From Tenebrio molitor (lineage: Eukaryota > Arthropoda > Insecta > Coleoptera > Tenebrionidae), in assembly GCF_963966145.1 (NCBI RefSeq), contig NC_091053.1, forward strand, positions 17,298,001 to 17,362,000: DNA of 64,000 nt. Direction: 5' to 3'. Shown piece by piece: positions 1-10,178 of the stretch; positions within the stretch are counted from its first letter, which is position 1, and each line of letters starts with the position of its first letter. The translations under genes and the position numbers were made by a program. The notes below the pieces were generated by a model. It was not told the DNA's origin. It worked only from the letters and a program-made list of their open reading frames with translations, and did no database searches.

Positions 1-713
1 TTTATCTGATATAGCAAACAGAAAGGCTTTGAAAATCGATTATATTCATGGTCGATGTTTAATAAAAATAAGATGTGGGCTTTTCAGAAGGACGTAGATA
101 TATCTTGTTGTATTTTGATGAAGTTCGAACGAGTTGCAGAACCTGACTGAAATTGTAAAAATTGCCCCAAAAATAAAAACTAAGTGTAAATGGTGTTCAT
201 ATAACAGTGCCCGTAAATAACTTCTTTTACGTCATCTCTTTAGGTGCAGTCTCATTAGTCATTAGTCATTACGTTTGCATCGTCGTAAGATTTTTGGATA
301 CATTTTTGAATATTAGTGTTAGATTTGGCTGCAATATTTCCTATATAATGAAAATGAGATGAAGCGTCCATAATATGAAATCCCAGGAAGCGGTCGTAAA
401 TAACTCCATCTACGTAATATCTTACAAAAGCAATTTGCTCAACTTCAGAAATATCTTTGGTCTCCTTATAATAATTGCAAAACATGATGCACGTTCTTAA
501 GTCAGCAGATATTTGTCTTAATAGATTTTTTTTTTCACTTTAGTATAATTGCATGATAACTCCTAGGATACGAAATACGTAAACATGTCTATAACAACCG
601 GGGAATAATACAGGGCGTAATAAGAATAAGCGGGCGTAATGAATTCATAACGCCCTCATCAATTCAAAATTGCAAAGATGCCAATTTTTTTTTCTTTAAG
701 AACACGTATAGTG
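1..713. other. intergenic, no gene recognised
   Basis: AT-rich DNA without a recognisable coding region, RNA gene or repeat boundary. The short open frame on the - strand near 255-485 has no motif and no homologue elsewhere in the window, so I do not treat it as a gene. Confidence 0.5.
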
Positions 714-1003
714 AAAAATAAAATCTTGTATGCACCACGGCGTCACCGAATGATTACGCCCATCGAACGATATCCACCTCTCGGGCTAAAGCCCTCGAGC
801 TAGATTCGTCGTTCTCCGGGCGTAATCATCGTTGTAACGCCCTTGGTGCATAAATAGCTATTATGCATTAAGGGAGATATGAACATGATTTTTCCCTAAG
901 GTTGACGTGGTTAAATCCGAGGGCCTTTGGCCCGAGAAATTATAAGGCAACCGAGTGGAAAACCATGAATATCTCCCGTGGTGCATACAATATTTTATTT
1001 TTT
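714..1003. repeat. fold-back (inverted-repeat) element
   Basis: Arms at 714-740 and 976-1003 are near-perfect inverse complements (core TTGTATGCACCACGG). The interior is more GC-rich than its surroundings and holds smaller palindromes, such as CTCGGGCTAAAGCCCTCGAG near 780-800 and a related GGGCCTTTGGCCC near 920. The structure fits a non-autonomous DNA element. No target duplication was established and the family is unknown. Confidence 0.6.
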
Positions 1004-1446
1004 AGTCTCTGTACTTAAAAGTTAAAATTTTATTAAAAATATTTAGCAGGGAAGATTGCGTGAATATGTGGTTGCTATAGTTTCGTTCTCATGAGTTTGT
1101 TATCAACAATGTGGAGGACGAAAAAATTTGACAAATCCCAAGGGAGATATGAGTTGTTTTTCACAATCTGTATCTATGACGAAAAGAAACAATATCGTGT
1201 TACTAAAAAATAAAGTATATTATAATTGACGTCTGCGGCCGGTTGCAGCAAAATGTTTCGTTGCGAGACAAAATGTTGCGTTTAGTTCCGTCACTGCGTG
1301 TGGCAATTATTGGAATTAGATGGATGAGAACCTAATACAACATTCAACGTATTGTCGATAACTATTCAATGAGGAGATATCTCATTCAAAGATAAAACAC
1401 ATTAACTCTACATTAGCTCCACCTATTGGATCATCAAGAGAGTACA

Positions 1447-1556
1447 TTAGAAATTGCTGCGTTCTGTCGCCAGGGTGTGACTCCAAGTTAAAATAATAAT
1501 AACTTTGCTCTAACTGTAATAATCTCATAGAATAGTTTTGCAATATTGAGCGTCTG
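1447..1556 (+). repeat. dispersed repeat family A, copy 1
   Basis: Shares the landmarks 'gttctgtcgccagggtg' and 'agttttgcaatattga' in the same order with copies at 3614-3814, 12869-12905 (shortened), 36592-36770 and 40374-40404. No coding content or terminal repeats were seen, so the class is unknown. Confidence 0.5.
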
Positions 1557-2228
1557 TTAAAAATAGGTACTATTGCGATCATTAAATTTTGGACATCATT
1601 TTTCTATCATATAAAAAAAATCACTCTAAATTATGCTTTACTGAAATTGTCACACATGAATGATGAGTTTCTTGTCAAATGTATCTACAATTTGTGAACA
1701 TGAGCAATGACAAAATATTGAGTTTATAGTTTTTATTTATTTATTTTCTATTTTTTATTAATTAAAACCTCGTTCTATTCCATTTGTCTGATTTTTAAAA
1801 CTTCTTGAATGTTTTGTCGCTAAATCTGACATTCTCATTTTCAAAATTGACACAATCAAAATTAAGGTTATTAATACATAAAATAAAGATCGTTTCAGAA
1901 TGTATGACAGCTTGATGACACTAGTGTCCAAAATTTATTGATCGCGACCGTACACGTCTTAAGAGATGATAATGTAAACAGCAATGCAACAGTGTTTTCA
2001 CATTTAATATTTATTGTAGTAAATTTAGCACCAATGTTATTATTTATTGTCAATTCACGATAAATGTAGATAAGGCATTAAGGGGTAGCTGTGATTTATT
2101 TTTATCATGTTGGGTGAACTGACTCAATTTTATATCTTTTCCTGTCAGAAATATGACATGACAGTTGCGACATTCAAATTTGAACAAAGTTGTCTAATTT
2201 AATTTCATTAAAAAATCTTGTTTTTAAT
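1557..2228. other. intergenic, nothing recognised
   Basis: AT-rich sequence with no coding frame, RNA gene or paired repeat that I can support. Confidence 0.5.
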
Positions 2229-2585
2229 CAAGTGTCTAAAAGAGAACGTATTTCCAGAATCCTGTGGAATTCGAAAATATTTAATTTTTGCCGCTCTATT
2301 GCATATTGTGGTGCCAAATAAAAAAAAACAGGTTATGTAAGTTCATTAATGACAAATGTTTAGAATTTGGAAAAAGTGAAGAAAATCACAAGCAAAATAG
2401 CTAAGACGTCGAAATCACAACTGACGCTAAGATTTAATAATTTGACATTTGACTGTTGACACCTAATTTGACGGCTTCAAAAGGAAGTTAAATTTAATTT
2501 CCTTGAGTTTGACACAATAAAACTATAGAACCGTACAATTCCACAGGACTCTTGAGTCTTGATAGATGTTCTTTTATAGACACCT
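2229..2585. mobile_element. MITE, GTGTCTATAAAAG family, copy 1
   Basis: Ends are imperfect inverted repeats of about 45 bp (GTGTCTAAAAGAGAACG on the left; complement of CTTTTATAGACACC on the right), each followed inward by TCCTGTGGAATT. The same ends and the same interior motif (GCCGCTCT...TGGTRCCAAATA) recur in reverse orientation at 56937-57274. There is no transposase, so it is a non-autonomous DNA transposon. Confidence 0.75.
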
Positions 2586-2793
2586 TTTATTATTTATTAA
2601 CGTTCAAGTTGGCAACGATGTTACCGTTTCTGTCACAAAATTTAACCTTAATTGAAATCAACTTAACTTAACCCGAAAGCCATCAATTTCTATTACGGAA
2701 TTTTATTTGTTCTGTAATTACTACCAACAATATTACCAGATGTCGTAGCCACCCCTTGGCCCTTATCCACATTCATCGTGAATAGACAATATA

Positions 2794-3291
2794 CAGGGTT
2801 ATTCACGAAAGGGGTATTTCTGAATTTCTTTTTGCCGCAACCCATTATACACATTGCAACAATATCTTGATTTCAAATTTTGAAAATAATCATAACTGAA
2901 TCCACGACGGCTCTTAGCCTGTCTCTTTGACGTTAAAGCAAAAAATCTTTGTCAATTCAAAAAAATTGTTTTTACAATAACGACGAAAAGACTGATATGA
3001 TCCTCATTTTGGAGAGCGTGGAAGGAATTCTGTCGCCGCTGTGGATGTTTCCAAGCCGATGGTTTTAGACACTTCGGACATCTTTTACATTAACTTAATT
3101 TGTTAATTTATTTGTTGAATTTTGATTAAATACAGGTTATCTGCCAATCTGACATTTCTGACAAATCTATTCAACTTACTTTAATTTCTAATTTAAAAGA
3201 AATAACACATTTGATTTAGTAGTCACTGCCATTGTATTGTTGGTTGCGGCAAAATAAAAATTGAGAAGTACCCCTCTCGTGAATAACCCTG
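2794..3291. mobile_element. MITE with CAGGGTTATTCACGA termini
   Basis: Inverted repeats of about 45 bp begin CAGGGTTATTCACGARAGGG at both ends and run to GCCGCAACC. TA lies immediately outside each end (2792-2793 and 3292-3293), as expected for Tc1/mariner-type insertion. The interior has no coding capacity. Confidence 0.85.
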
Positions 3292-3613
3292 TACAGTGTG
3301 GTGATAAAGTAAGGAACAAAATTGCAAAATCGTACGGGTCGAATTTATTTACAAAAATGTCATCTTGTGACAAGCAATTTGTTTAAAATAACCAATTTTT
3401 TTAAATGACAACTCTTACTTTTTTCTTCACTTTCTGATAGACCTTCCCACTATCTAACTAAACGATGAACGAAAAAAATTAATACCTTACATAACGATTT
3501 TTTTGGACAAATGACAAATTTTACTTCAAAAAATTAATTTAATTTTTAATGTAAATTTTTTTTTGTATACATTTATTTAAAACAGTAGGTTTATTTTAAT
3601 AGACCAAACAATT

Positions 3614-3814
3614 TAGAAGAAACTGCAACGTCCTGACGCCAGGGTGAGTTCCAGCTAAAAAAGAAAAATAAATGAGCAACCCTTACAGTTCTTCCTCATT
3701 CCAAAGCTGTGCTTCTAGATTCATTAGTGTTGCAATAATCACATTTCTACAAGAAGACAAATTTAAATCAATATTATAAACTGGTCCTTGTAGAAAAGTT
3801 TTGTAATATTAAAT
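3614..3814 (+). repeat. dispersed repeat family A, copy 2
   Basis: Begins 'agaaactgcaacgtcctgac' and ends near 'agttttgtaatatta', matching the copy at 36592-36770 including the internal 'caacccttacagttct' landmark. Lies directly upstream of the transposase relic in the UGT copy 1 5' flank. Confidence 0.5.
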
Positions 3815-3828
3815 AATTTTTTACGTGT

Positions 3829-4277
3829 TGATTTCCTGAGCGGGGTTTTGAACCCGCAACCAAACTACAAACAGAGAAACCCCCAGACTATTTGCAACAT
3901 CCCGAGTACTTGTTCGTGGCTGGTTTTCAATTTCGTGAAGAGTTTCTTCTTCGGCAAGTAAAATGCGATCTTCTCATTAGCGGCTAGGATCACGCTTATT
4001 CATTTTGAAACGTTCGAATTCGCGAAGATGCTGCACAACGTTTACAAAGGTTCGTGCTAGCACTGAAGGATCTCGGGCTTCGCCATAAATGAAAATCGTA
4101 TTGGATTTCTCCAGGTTGGTGAAAGCCATTTGTGGTTAAGATTGAGGTTCTTGTCAAAGTAACTTCATTTTGTATTAAATGACTACAAAAAAGTCGACTA
4201 TTATTTTTTTGAACCCTTTTTTCATAAAACTCAGTGGCTCCCAATTTTTTTTTTTTTTAACTTTTAGCCCCTTTTTG
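3829..4277 (-). pseudogene. mariner/IS630-like transposase relic (HTH part), upstream of UGT copy 1
   Basis: Reading the - strand from ATG at 4129 gives IYGEARDPSVLARTFVNVV and then QHLREFERFKMNK. This resembles the N-terminal helix-turn-helix (DUF4817-like) domain of insect mariner-type transposases. A second HTH-like stretch, TSTRDVANSLGVS, follows after frame breaks. The catalytic middle is missing: the HTH part runs straight into a piece (VQNPAQEI) that matches the C-terminal part of the relative at 55389-56038. The same structure lies upstream of UGT copy 3 (25133-25612). The family name is from memory of its motifs; the relationship among the three copies is seen directly. Confidence 0.65.
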
Positions 4278-4426
4278 ATACGATAATTGGAAAACGCAAC
4301 TTACATTTTATAATCTGATCTGTACAACAAAGTAAACATTTAATGTTATCTATGTATATTCGCGATAAAAATGAAACATCCGCATAACAACTTTCCAGTG
4401 CTATCAGTAATAAAATATAAGTCAAC
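4277..4426 (+). promoter_or_regulatory. UGT copy 1 promoter (TATA-like element deleted)
   Basis: Aligns with the UGT copy 3 upstream region over its whole length: GATACGATAATTGGAAA, TAATCTGATC, AAACATTTAATGTTATCT, GATAAAAATGAAA and CCAGTGCTATCAGT. TCAGT at 4404-4408 fits the arthropod initiator and sits about 20 bp before the ATG. Compared with copies 2 and 3, 15 bp containing TTTATAA is missing just after GATAAAAATGAAA (near 4376). Promoter function is inferred from conservation and position. Confidence 0.6.
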
Positions 4427-6088
4427 ATGCTTGTTGTACTTGTTGGGCTGTTGGTTATATTTGATGCGTCACATGGTGCAAGGATCTTGGGAGTTTTTCC
4501 AGGGCCAATACCTAGTCATTACTTTCTCAGCAATTCCTTAATGAAAGGATTGGCAGAAAAGGGTCACGACGTAACAATGATTAGTCCATTTGTTGATAAG
4601 ATTCCACCAAAAATTGGTTCGTACAAGAATATTGTACTTACAGGATTTGCAGAAGAGCACGAGCGTAAGTCCATTTCATTTGTAATTTAGTTAAATAAAC
4701 AAAAATAACCTAGGTCTGGTGAAAGGAATAAATGTTTTGCCATTCTCCCAATTCTTGCGAAGATTATAAACATGTGTGAACAAACTTTCAATCATACAGA
4801 TGTGCAAAAACTTATCCATTCTGGTGATAAGTTTGATGTTGTTATCGTGGAATTGTTAATGAATGATGCACACAATATTCTCGCATCTCATTTCAATGCT
4901 CCACTTGTTCTCTTTAGCACAGTTGGAGTGAACACTTGGATTAATCAATTAGTTGGAAATCCACAACCCCTCGCTTACGTACAGGATGCATTTCTCGGAT
5001 TTTCCGGCAAAATGTCATTTTTCCAAAGATTACTTAACACTGTAGGGTACGTCGCTGAACAAGGTATGAATTATTTGTACATGTTCCCACAACAAGACAA
5101 GCTGGTCAAGAAATATTTTCCAACTGGACCTAGCCTATATGATGTTATCTACAATGCTTCAATTTTGCTTGTCAACTCGCATCCAAGCATTGATCAGCCT
5201 GTTCCGCGCGTTCCAAGCATGATCGATGTTGGTGGACTTCATGTGAAACCTCCAAAACCATTGCCCAAAGATTTACAAGAACTGCTAGACAGGGCCGAAG
5301 AGGGTGTGGTTTATTTCAGTTTAGGTTCATATTTAAAGAGTGCGTTTCTTCCAGAAGAAAAGAGACAAATATTTGTCAAAGCTTTTTCCAAGTTGAAACA
5401 GACAGTCTTGTGGAAGTGGGAAGAAGACAGTCTCCCGGGGCAGCCGGCAAATGTTCATTTGGCAAAGTGGCTACCACAACAAGACATTTTAGGTAATAAC
5501 GAAAAAAAAAATGTTTCGATGAATGATAACCTTATTTAAGCTCATCCAAATGTTAAACTTTTTATAACCCATGGCGGTTTCTTGAGTACAACAGAGACAA
5601 TTTACAATGGAGTTCCCGCTTTGGCGATCCCAATCATGGGTGATCAAAACTTGAACGCTCAGCAAATAGTGAATCAAGGAATAGGGCTTTCGATGAGCTT
5701 CCAAGAAATTACCGAAGAAGCTTTAACCGACAAAATTAACGAACTTTTGACGAATCCAGAGTAAAAATTACGAAATTATTCCCACCGGGTGTTATGATTT
5801 GTTCGTTTTAGATACACCAAAAATGCCAAGAGCAAATCAAAACTTTTTCATGACAGACTGGTTAGTCCACTGGACACGGCAATTTATTGGGTCGAGTATG
5901 TCATACGACATGGGGGAGCTCCACACTTAAGAGTTGGTGGTTTAGATTTGCCTTGGTACCAATATTTCCTTCTAGATGTGATAGTCGTGGTGTCAGTAGT
6001 GACATTAGTTGCTTTGTTAATTTTGTATCAAAGTATTAAAAAAATATTTTCGGTTTGTCGCAAACAAAGAAAGCAAAAATTGAATTGA
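4427..6088 (+). pseudogene. UDP-glycosyltransferase copy 1, frameshifted
   Basis: Exons 4427-4664, 4714-5492, 5541-5760 and 5812-6088, with introns beginning GT and ending AG at the same places as copies 2 and 3. The protein would be an ER membrane enzyme moving sugar from UDP-sugar to small lipophilic substrates. It has a signal peptide, the N-terminal catalytic-type His in PSHY, a donor-binding signature (WLPQQDIL, FITHGGFLSTTETIYNGVP, DQNLNAQQ), one C-terminal membrane segment and a KQKLN tail of KXKXX type. Exon 2 lacks about 25 bp present in both relatives after codons for NV (near 4735). This shifts the frame and brings TAA at 4767-4769. No alternative 3' splice site nearby restores the frame. 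AATAAA at 6237-6242. A sequencing error cannot be excluded. Confidence 0.8.
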
Positions 6089-6378
6089 GATTTCAAAAGA
6101 ATAGAAAGTAATGACTAATGATTTGGAAAGAGGGAATTCTTGGAAAAAAACTGCCAATGATTTTTTCTCAGTTTTTACAAGAAAGTGGTTCTTTTGTTGT
6201 AAAACAAAATGTACACAGTGTGTACATAAAACATGGAATAAATTCTCTATTATCGAATGCAGAAGTTTATTTATTTATTAAATAAAATAATATACCTTTT
6301 TGAATTTCAACTACCACTGTGTTACCTAAATCCAGAATTTTTAAAAAGAGATTGCGGTACTATTCCCGTTGCTGAACT

Positions 6379-6790
6379 TTTTTTTTTTTTTTTTAATTTG
6401 CCATTCCCGTTTTTTGCCATACGGCTTTTACGGTACCTTTCGGTCGGCCGTTTTCCAATTCATTTTTCCTTTATTATTTCCATTATCCTCTTCAGGTGAT
6501 GCGACGGGGCTCCGGGGCACTTTCCCCGGCCACCCACGCCCATTCCACCTCACATTCACAGACATACACAACAACATTTATACACCCATGGGCGCCCTTC
6601 CCAACGGTCTTCCTTCCACCACCCTACCGTCAGCCCTGAGGAGACATACACACACATCCATGGCCCGGCGGAGGTTCCTTCCTTTGAAAAAATCCTCCCC
6701 CTTCGGTGGGATTCGAACCCACTAGCATCGGGGCCGCGACCTCGGAGTACTTTCTCCGACAGCCATGCGGCCACTGAGCCACCCTTATAA
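6379..6790 (-). mobile_element. tRNA-derived SINE
   Basis: On the - strand the head carries RNA polymerase III promoter boxes: box A TGGCTCAGTGG (complement of 6771-6781) and box B GGTTCGAATCC (complement of 6709-6719), about 60 bp apart. A GC-rich body of about 330 bp follows and ends in a poly(A) tail (T run at 6379-6394 on the + strand). The head-body-tail order is that of a SINE. Its GC content stands out against the AT-rich surroundings. No target duplication could be fixed. Open frames across this interval are incidental. Confidence 0.8.
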
Positions 6791-6827
6791 GTGGACTTAT
6801 AAGTGGTAAAATAGATTTTTTTTTAAA

Positions 6828-7455
6828 CACCAAAGATTTCTCATAGTAACGGAGAGCTCTAAATATTTATTAATTTTTGTGTTATATGGCTGAGTTATAT
6901 TATATGAATTTGGAACAACTATATCTAAACGATATGCTTGCTTTTGTTGTTTATTTAAAATAATAATGTCTGGTCTGTTATGCTGAATATGAATGTCAGT
7001 TAAAACTTTTCGATCAAAATATAATTTGTAATTGTCATTTTCCAAACAACTTTCTGGTTTATAAATGTAATGTGGTTGTGTATCCTTTAATAAATTGAAT
7101 TTAACAGCTAAATTCATGTGTATAATTTTAGCGAATATATCATGACGTTTCTTATATTCGCTTTGAGCCAAAACGGTGCAAGAAGAAATGATGTCTTCAA
7201 TGGTTTCCCCTTCAGTTCCGCAAATCCTACATTTATCGATAATCGATTTTAAATCGCATATGCGTTTTTTACAATTTCTTGTATTGATAACACGATCTTC
7301 TATTGCAAATATAAAACCTCAGGGTGAATATTTGATTTCTTAAGCCATGCATGAGAAGCCTGAATATTAATTTCTGGTTGTTCCAGTTCTTTAAAGTATC
7401 TCCCATGTAAAGACTTCTGTTTTATATTTACTATAGTGGCAGGTATATTTGATTT
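6828..7455 (-). pseudogene. R2-like LINE 3' end with restriction-like endonuclease
   Basis: On the - strand a degenerate frame shows SLHGRYFKELEQPEINIQAS, then a zinc-knuckle-type CRICGTEGETIEDIISSC, then RPDIIILNKQQKQAYRLDIV and KINKYLELSVTMRNLW. This order (knuckle, then a PD..D-type nuclease core) is that of the C-terminus of LINEs with a restriction-like endonuclease. It abuts, near 7447-7455, a reverse transcriptase piece that appears to come from a different element, so the locus is a chimaera. No intact frame remains. Confidence 0.65.
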
Positions 7456-8046
7456 GATGATAACTTTCTTAAAGTCGGACAAAACTACTTCTGGGTAATC
7501 AGCTAAGGTTTCATCATCTAAATACCAAATATTCAGTTGAAAATCCAAAGCTAAAATAATTGGTTGAATGGCAAATGTATGAAAATCCTGGAAAATTCGA
7601 GATTACTAACTTACTCATTTACTTAATCATCATGCCTTTTTATCTTTCCCGGTGTAAAGCATGTGGGAGTTGGTGTAAGTTTTTTCCCCACATCTCTTTC
7701 CTTTCTTTTGTGTCATGTTTTTTTGTTTCACTCCTTCCCAGCTACCGTCTCGTTTCTCCACTGCCGCTTTAATTTCTTCAGTCCAAGTCCTTGTGGCTCG
7801 CCTTTCTTTTTTTCTTGGAGGTCTTTTCCTTTTGAAATTTCTTTATGACTTTTAACTGTGTCTCCAGAACAGCAAAAGAGCTCGCATTTGTTAAAATTTA
7901 ATTCAAGACCATTTTTTCTGGATAAATTGATAACTTTCTTAAAGTCGGACAAAACTACTTCTGGGTAATCAGCTAAGGTTCCATCATCTAAATACCAAAT
8001 ATGTATTCAGTTGAAAATCCAAAGATAAAATAATTGGTTGAATGAG
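7447..8046. repeat. 115-bp direct repeat pair
   Basis: 7447-7560 and 7928-8046 are nearly identical ('gataactttcttaaagtcgg' through 'ataattggttgaatg'). The second copy has a 4-bp insertion (ATGT) and a few substitutions. It could reflect a tandem duplication later split by the insert, or two LINE copies landing together. Confidence 0.7.
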
Positions 8047-8262
8047 TAAAAATCATAGAACCGCAAGGAAATCCTTGTTGGGCTCCAACAGAAGAAGAAA
8101 TTAAATGATCACCGAAAAATAAAGTTGAAGGATTCCTATAGCATTGATAAAGATAAGGGTAAAGAAGTGGGGTATGACATTGCACTTCTTTTAGAATACA
8201 ATCCCGTTCGACTGAGTTAAAGGCGTTTTTGAAATCTAATTTAGGAACAACTTTATTATTAA
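7456..8262 (-). pseudogene. RLE-LINE reverse transcriptase relic with internal duplication and insert
   Basis: On the - strand the upstream end encodes KLDFKNAFNSVE (RT motif A), then LFFGDHLISSSVGAQQGFPC, then WYLDD, LADYPEVVLSDFKKVI and LNFNKCELFCCSGD. It is closely related to the + strand LINE at 36.8-40.3 kb (WYLDDATLADKPEIVL). About 115 bp containing the YLDD motif is present twice, at 7447-7560 and 7928-8046. Between them, 7561-7860 holds foreign DNA that on the - strand resembles a LINE 3' tail (ends TPTCFTPGKIKRHDD). Multiple frame breaks; dead. Confidence 0.65.
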
Positions 8263-9167
8263 GTTAAATAATTAAAAAAATGTCAGTTTTCCCCACGGTT
8301 CATTGGCCTGTGGTTGTGGATCTTTTCTAATACAACTTGTACGACTGACCCGAAAGAACTTTGTCTTGTTAAACACGTTTTGGAAGATGTGACTTTACAA
8401 TTGCTTATTAAATTTGCCAATGGGCACTGGAGATAAATTTACTAAATTGCAAAATATTAATTATAATAACCAATCTTGTTGGGTATTATGTATAATCTCC
8501 GGTTATTATTCATAATGACCGGTTAATCACATTTCCCGGAACGTACACTTCTATTCAAAAAAAAAGCGTACACGTATTGAGAGCCAATGTAAATGGGGAT
8601 AAAATTAATTAATCGTTTCCAAGAAAACGTATTACGGTATTACTGACATTTTGTATGTATGTCAAATGTGTGAAAATTGTTTTTTATAAATTTTTAAATT
8701 GTTGTTAGATTGTTGAGAGTTGCCTTTTTCTATAAATTTACGAATAAAAGTTTGAGCTGTGTTTGTAGTAATTCAGTAATTGGTAATACTTGCGTAATAA
8801 ATAAGGCTCAACATTTACACACATTAAAATCTCGAAAAATACATCGATAAAATCCAGCTATTAGCATGGGTTTTGTTACAGGTTTCTAAGTAACAACAAT
8901 TAAAGGATAGGTTTACAGTATGGTAATCTAGCCAAAATTGTGCTCACTACTTGTACGCTTTTTTTTTTTAATAGAAGTGTACATATTTTTACGTAAAATG
9001 TAAAATTTCTTATAATAGTTGTTAATACGAGTACATAATTCGAGTTGAACGATGCAGCATGCCTCTGCCTTGTTGTTTGTTACATCCCACAATTTAAATC
9101 GAAATGACGAAAGTAACACGTTCTATTACTAAACCAGATACTAGCAGTAATAACGTAGTAATATGTA
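8263..9167. other. intergenic, nothing recognised
   Basis: AT-rich, no supported gene. A 22-bp motif starting ATACTAGCAGTAATAACG at 9138-9159 recurs at 10407-10428. Confidence 0.5.
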
Positions 9168-9299
9168 ATTATTTACGAACCAAGTGCGAGAAGACATTTT
9201 TCGTGCATGAGCGCATTATTTGACACACGAGCTACGAAGGAACGAGTGCTTCATTCGCGCAAATGTGCCGAATACTTCTTCGCGCTTGGGAATATTTAC
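9168..9299. repeat. imperfect palindrome
   Basis: Arms of roughly 55 bp (left from TTATTTACGAACCAAGTGCG, right complement of CGCGCTTGGGAATATTTA) pair with several mismatches. Probably a degraded fold-back MITE. Confidence 0.5.
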
Positions 9300-9411
9300 A
9301 ATGATTTTTGAAACGAACATTATGTCTGATTTGTTGTGTACCATTTGTGAATAGCTTGCCAACGCGTCAGTCGAATTAATAGTGATTTACATTCACTCTT
9401 TCGAAATTGTC

Positions 9412-9477
9412 TTGTATCAAAGTATTAAAAAAATATCTTCAGTTTGTCGGAGGCACAGAAAGCAAAAATTGAATTAA
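9412..9477 (+). pseudogene. orphan 3' end of a fourth UGT copy
   Basis: Twenty-one codons plus TAA encode LYQSIKKISSVCRR and HRKQKLN, the cytosolic tail of the neighbouring UGTs after the membrane segment, with the same KXKXX-type ending. Homology continues into the 3' untranslated sequence of copy 2 ('agaggtaa'). Nothing homologous to the rest of the gene is found upstream, where the match stops abruptly before 'cttgtatcaaag'. It is therefore a truncated relic, lying between copies 1 and 2. Confidence 0.85.
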
Positions 9478-9749
9478 GATTTAAAAAGGAAAGAGGTAAT
9501 TGTCTTTCTCTCAGTAGCCTTGCTTTAGATTTCTTGCATGATATGATTATTCATTATTCTACTATTTTTTTTAAATATTTATATTTTAATTTTTGGCACG
9601 TACGAAGATACGTAGATACGGTACACACAAGATAATGGTTAAATTATTATTAGCTAAATTGAGCATTTTTTTAAAATTTGTTATTACATATCTATATCAC
9701 CTTACGTTATATCTATTTTAGGTTCATAAGCTAACTCAGTTGTTATATA

Positions 9750-10176
9750 CAGGGTGTTTCTGAAATGCGTGTGTTAATTTTAACCAGTGGAAGAACGCGC
9801 CAAATCATGGAACTTTTTTCTATAACATTTTTACGAAAAAGCAATACACATTGATTTAAAATTTGGAATAAATTAACCATCAAAGTGTATACCCGCCTAT
9901 GAGTAAGGGCGAAAATTTTCTGTTGTGATAGAAACAGAGTTTTGTTAAAAAGTTCCATTATTATAGAAAAAAATAAATAATCAAAATTTAGATTCTCATG
10001 GTTACAAAAAATAGAAACTAGTTAATCACACAAAACGACTCGTTTGGTAAAAATTGTGGGACAAAAAATCTTGGAATACTTTTACGAATTTTACAAAATG
10101 TTATAGAGAAAAGTTTCATAAATTGGCGATTTCTTTCACTGGTTAAAATTAACACACGTATTTCAGAAACACCCTG
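9750..10176. mobile_element. MITE with CAGGGTGTTTCTGAAAT termini
   Basis: 41-bp inverted repeats with a single mismatch (CAGGGTGTTTCTGAAATRCG through TTTTAACCAGTG) at both ends, flanked by TA at 9748-9749 and 10177-10178. No coding capacity. Typical Tc1/mariner-mobilised MITE. Confidence 0.9.
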
Positions 10177-10178
10177 TA

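Noticed and set aside
255..485. 76-codon frame on the - strand near the window start
   Set aside because: No motif, no homologue in the window and no gene-like context.
3838..3880. tRNA-like GGTTTTGAACCCGC on the + strand upstream of UGT copy 1
   Set aside because: No A box or cloverleaf; the stretch belongs to the transposase relic shared with 25133-25612.
4665..4772. Alternative splice acceptor rescuing UGT copy 1
   Set aside because: AG sites at 4725 and 4762 were tested for phase; neither joins exon 1 to the open frame starting at 4772.
6700..6790. Possible functional tRNA gene on the - strand
   Set aside because: A and B boxes are present, but the sequence continues into a 330-bp body with a poly(A) tail and no clear acceptor stem pairing, so a SINE explains it better.
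6257..6833. Overlapping open frames on both strands around 6.3-6.8 kb
   Set aside because: They lie within the GC-rich SINE and its poly(T), change frame freely and carry no protein motif.
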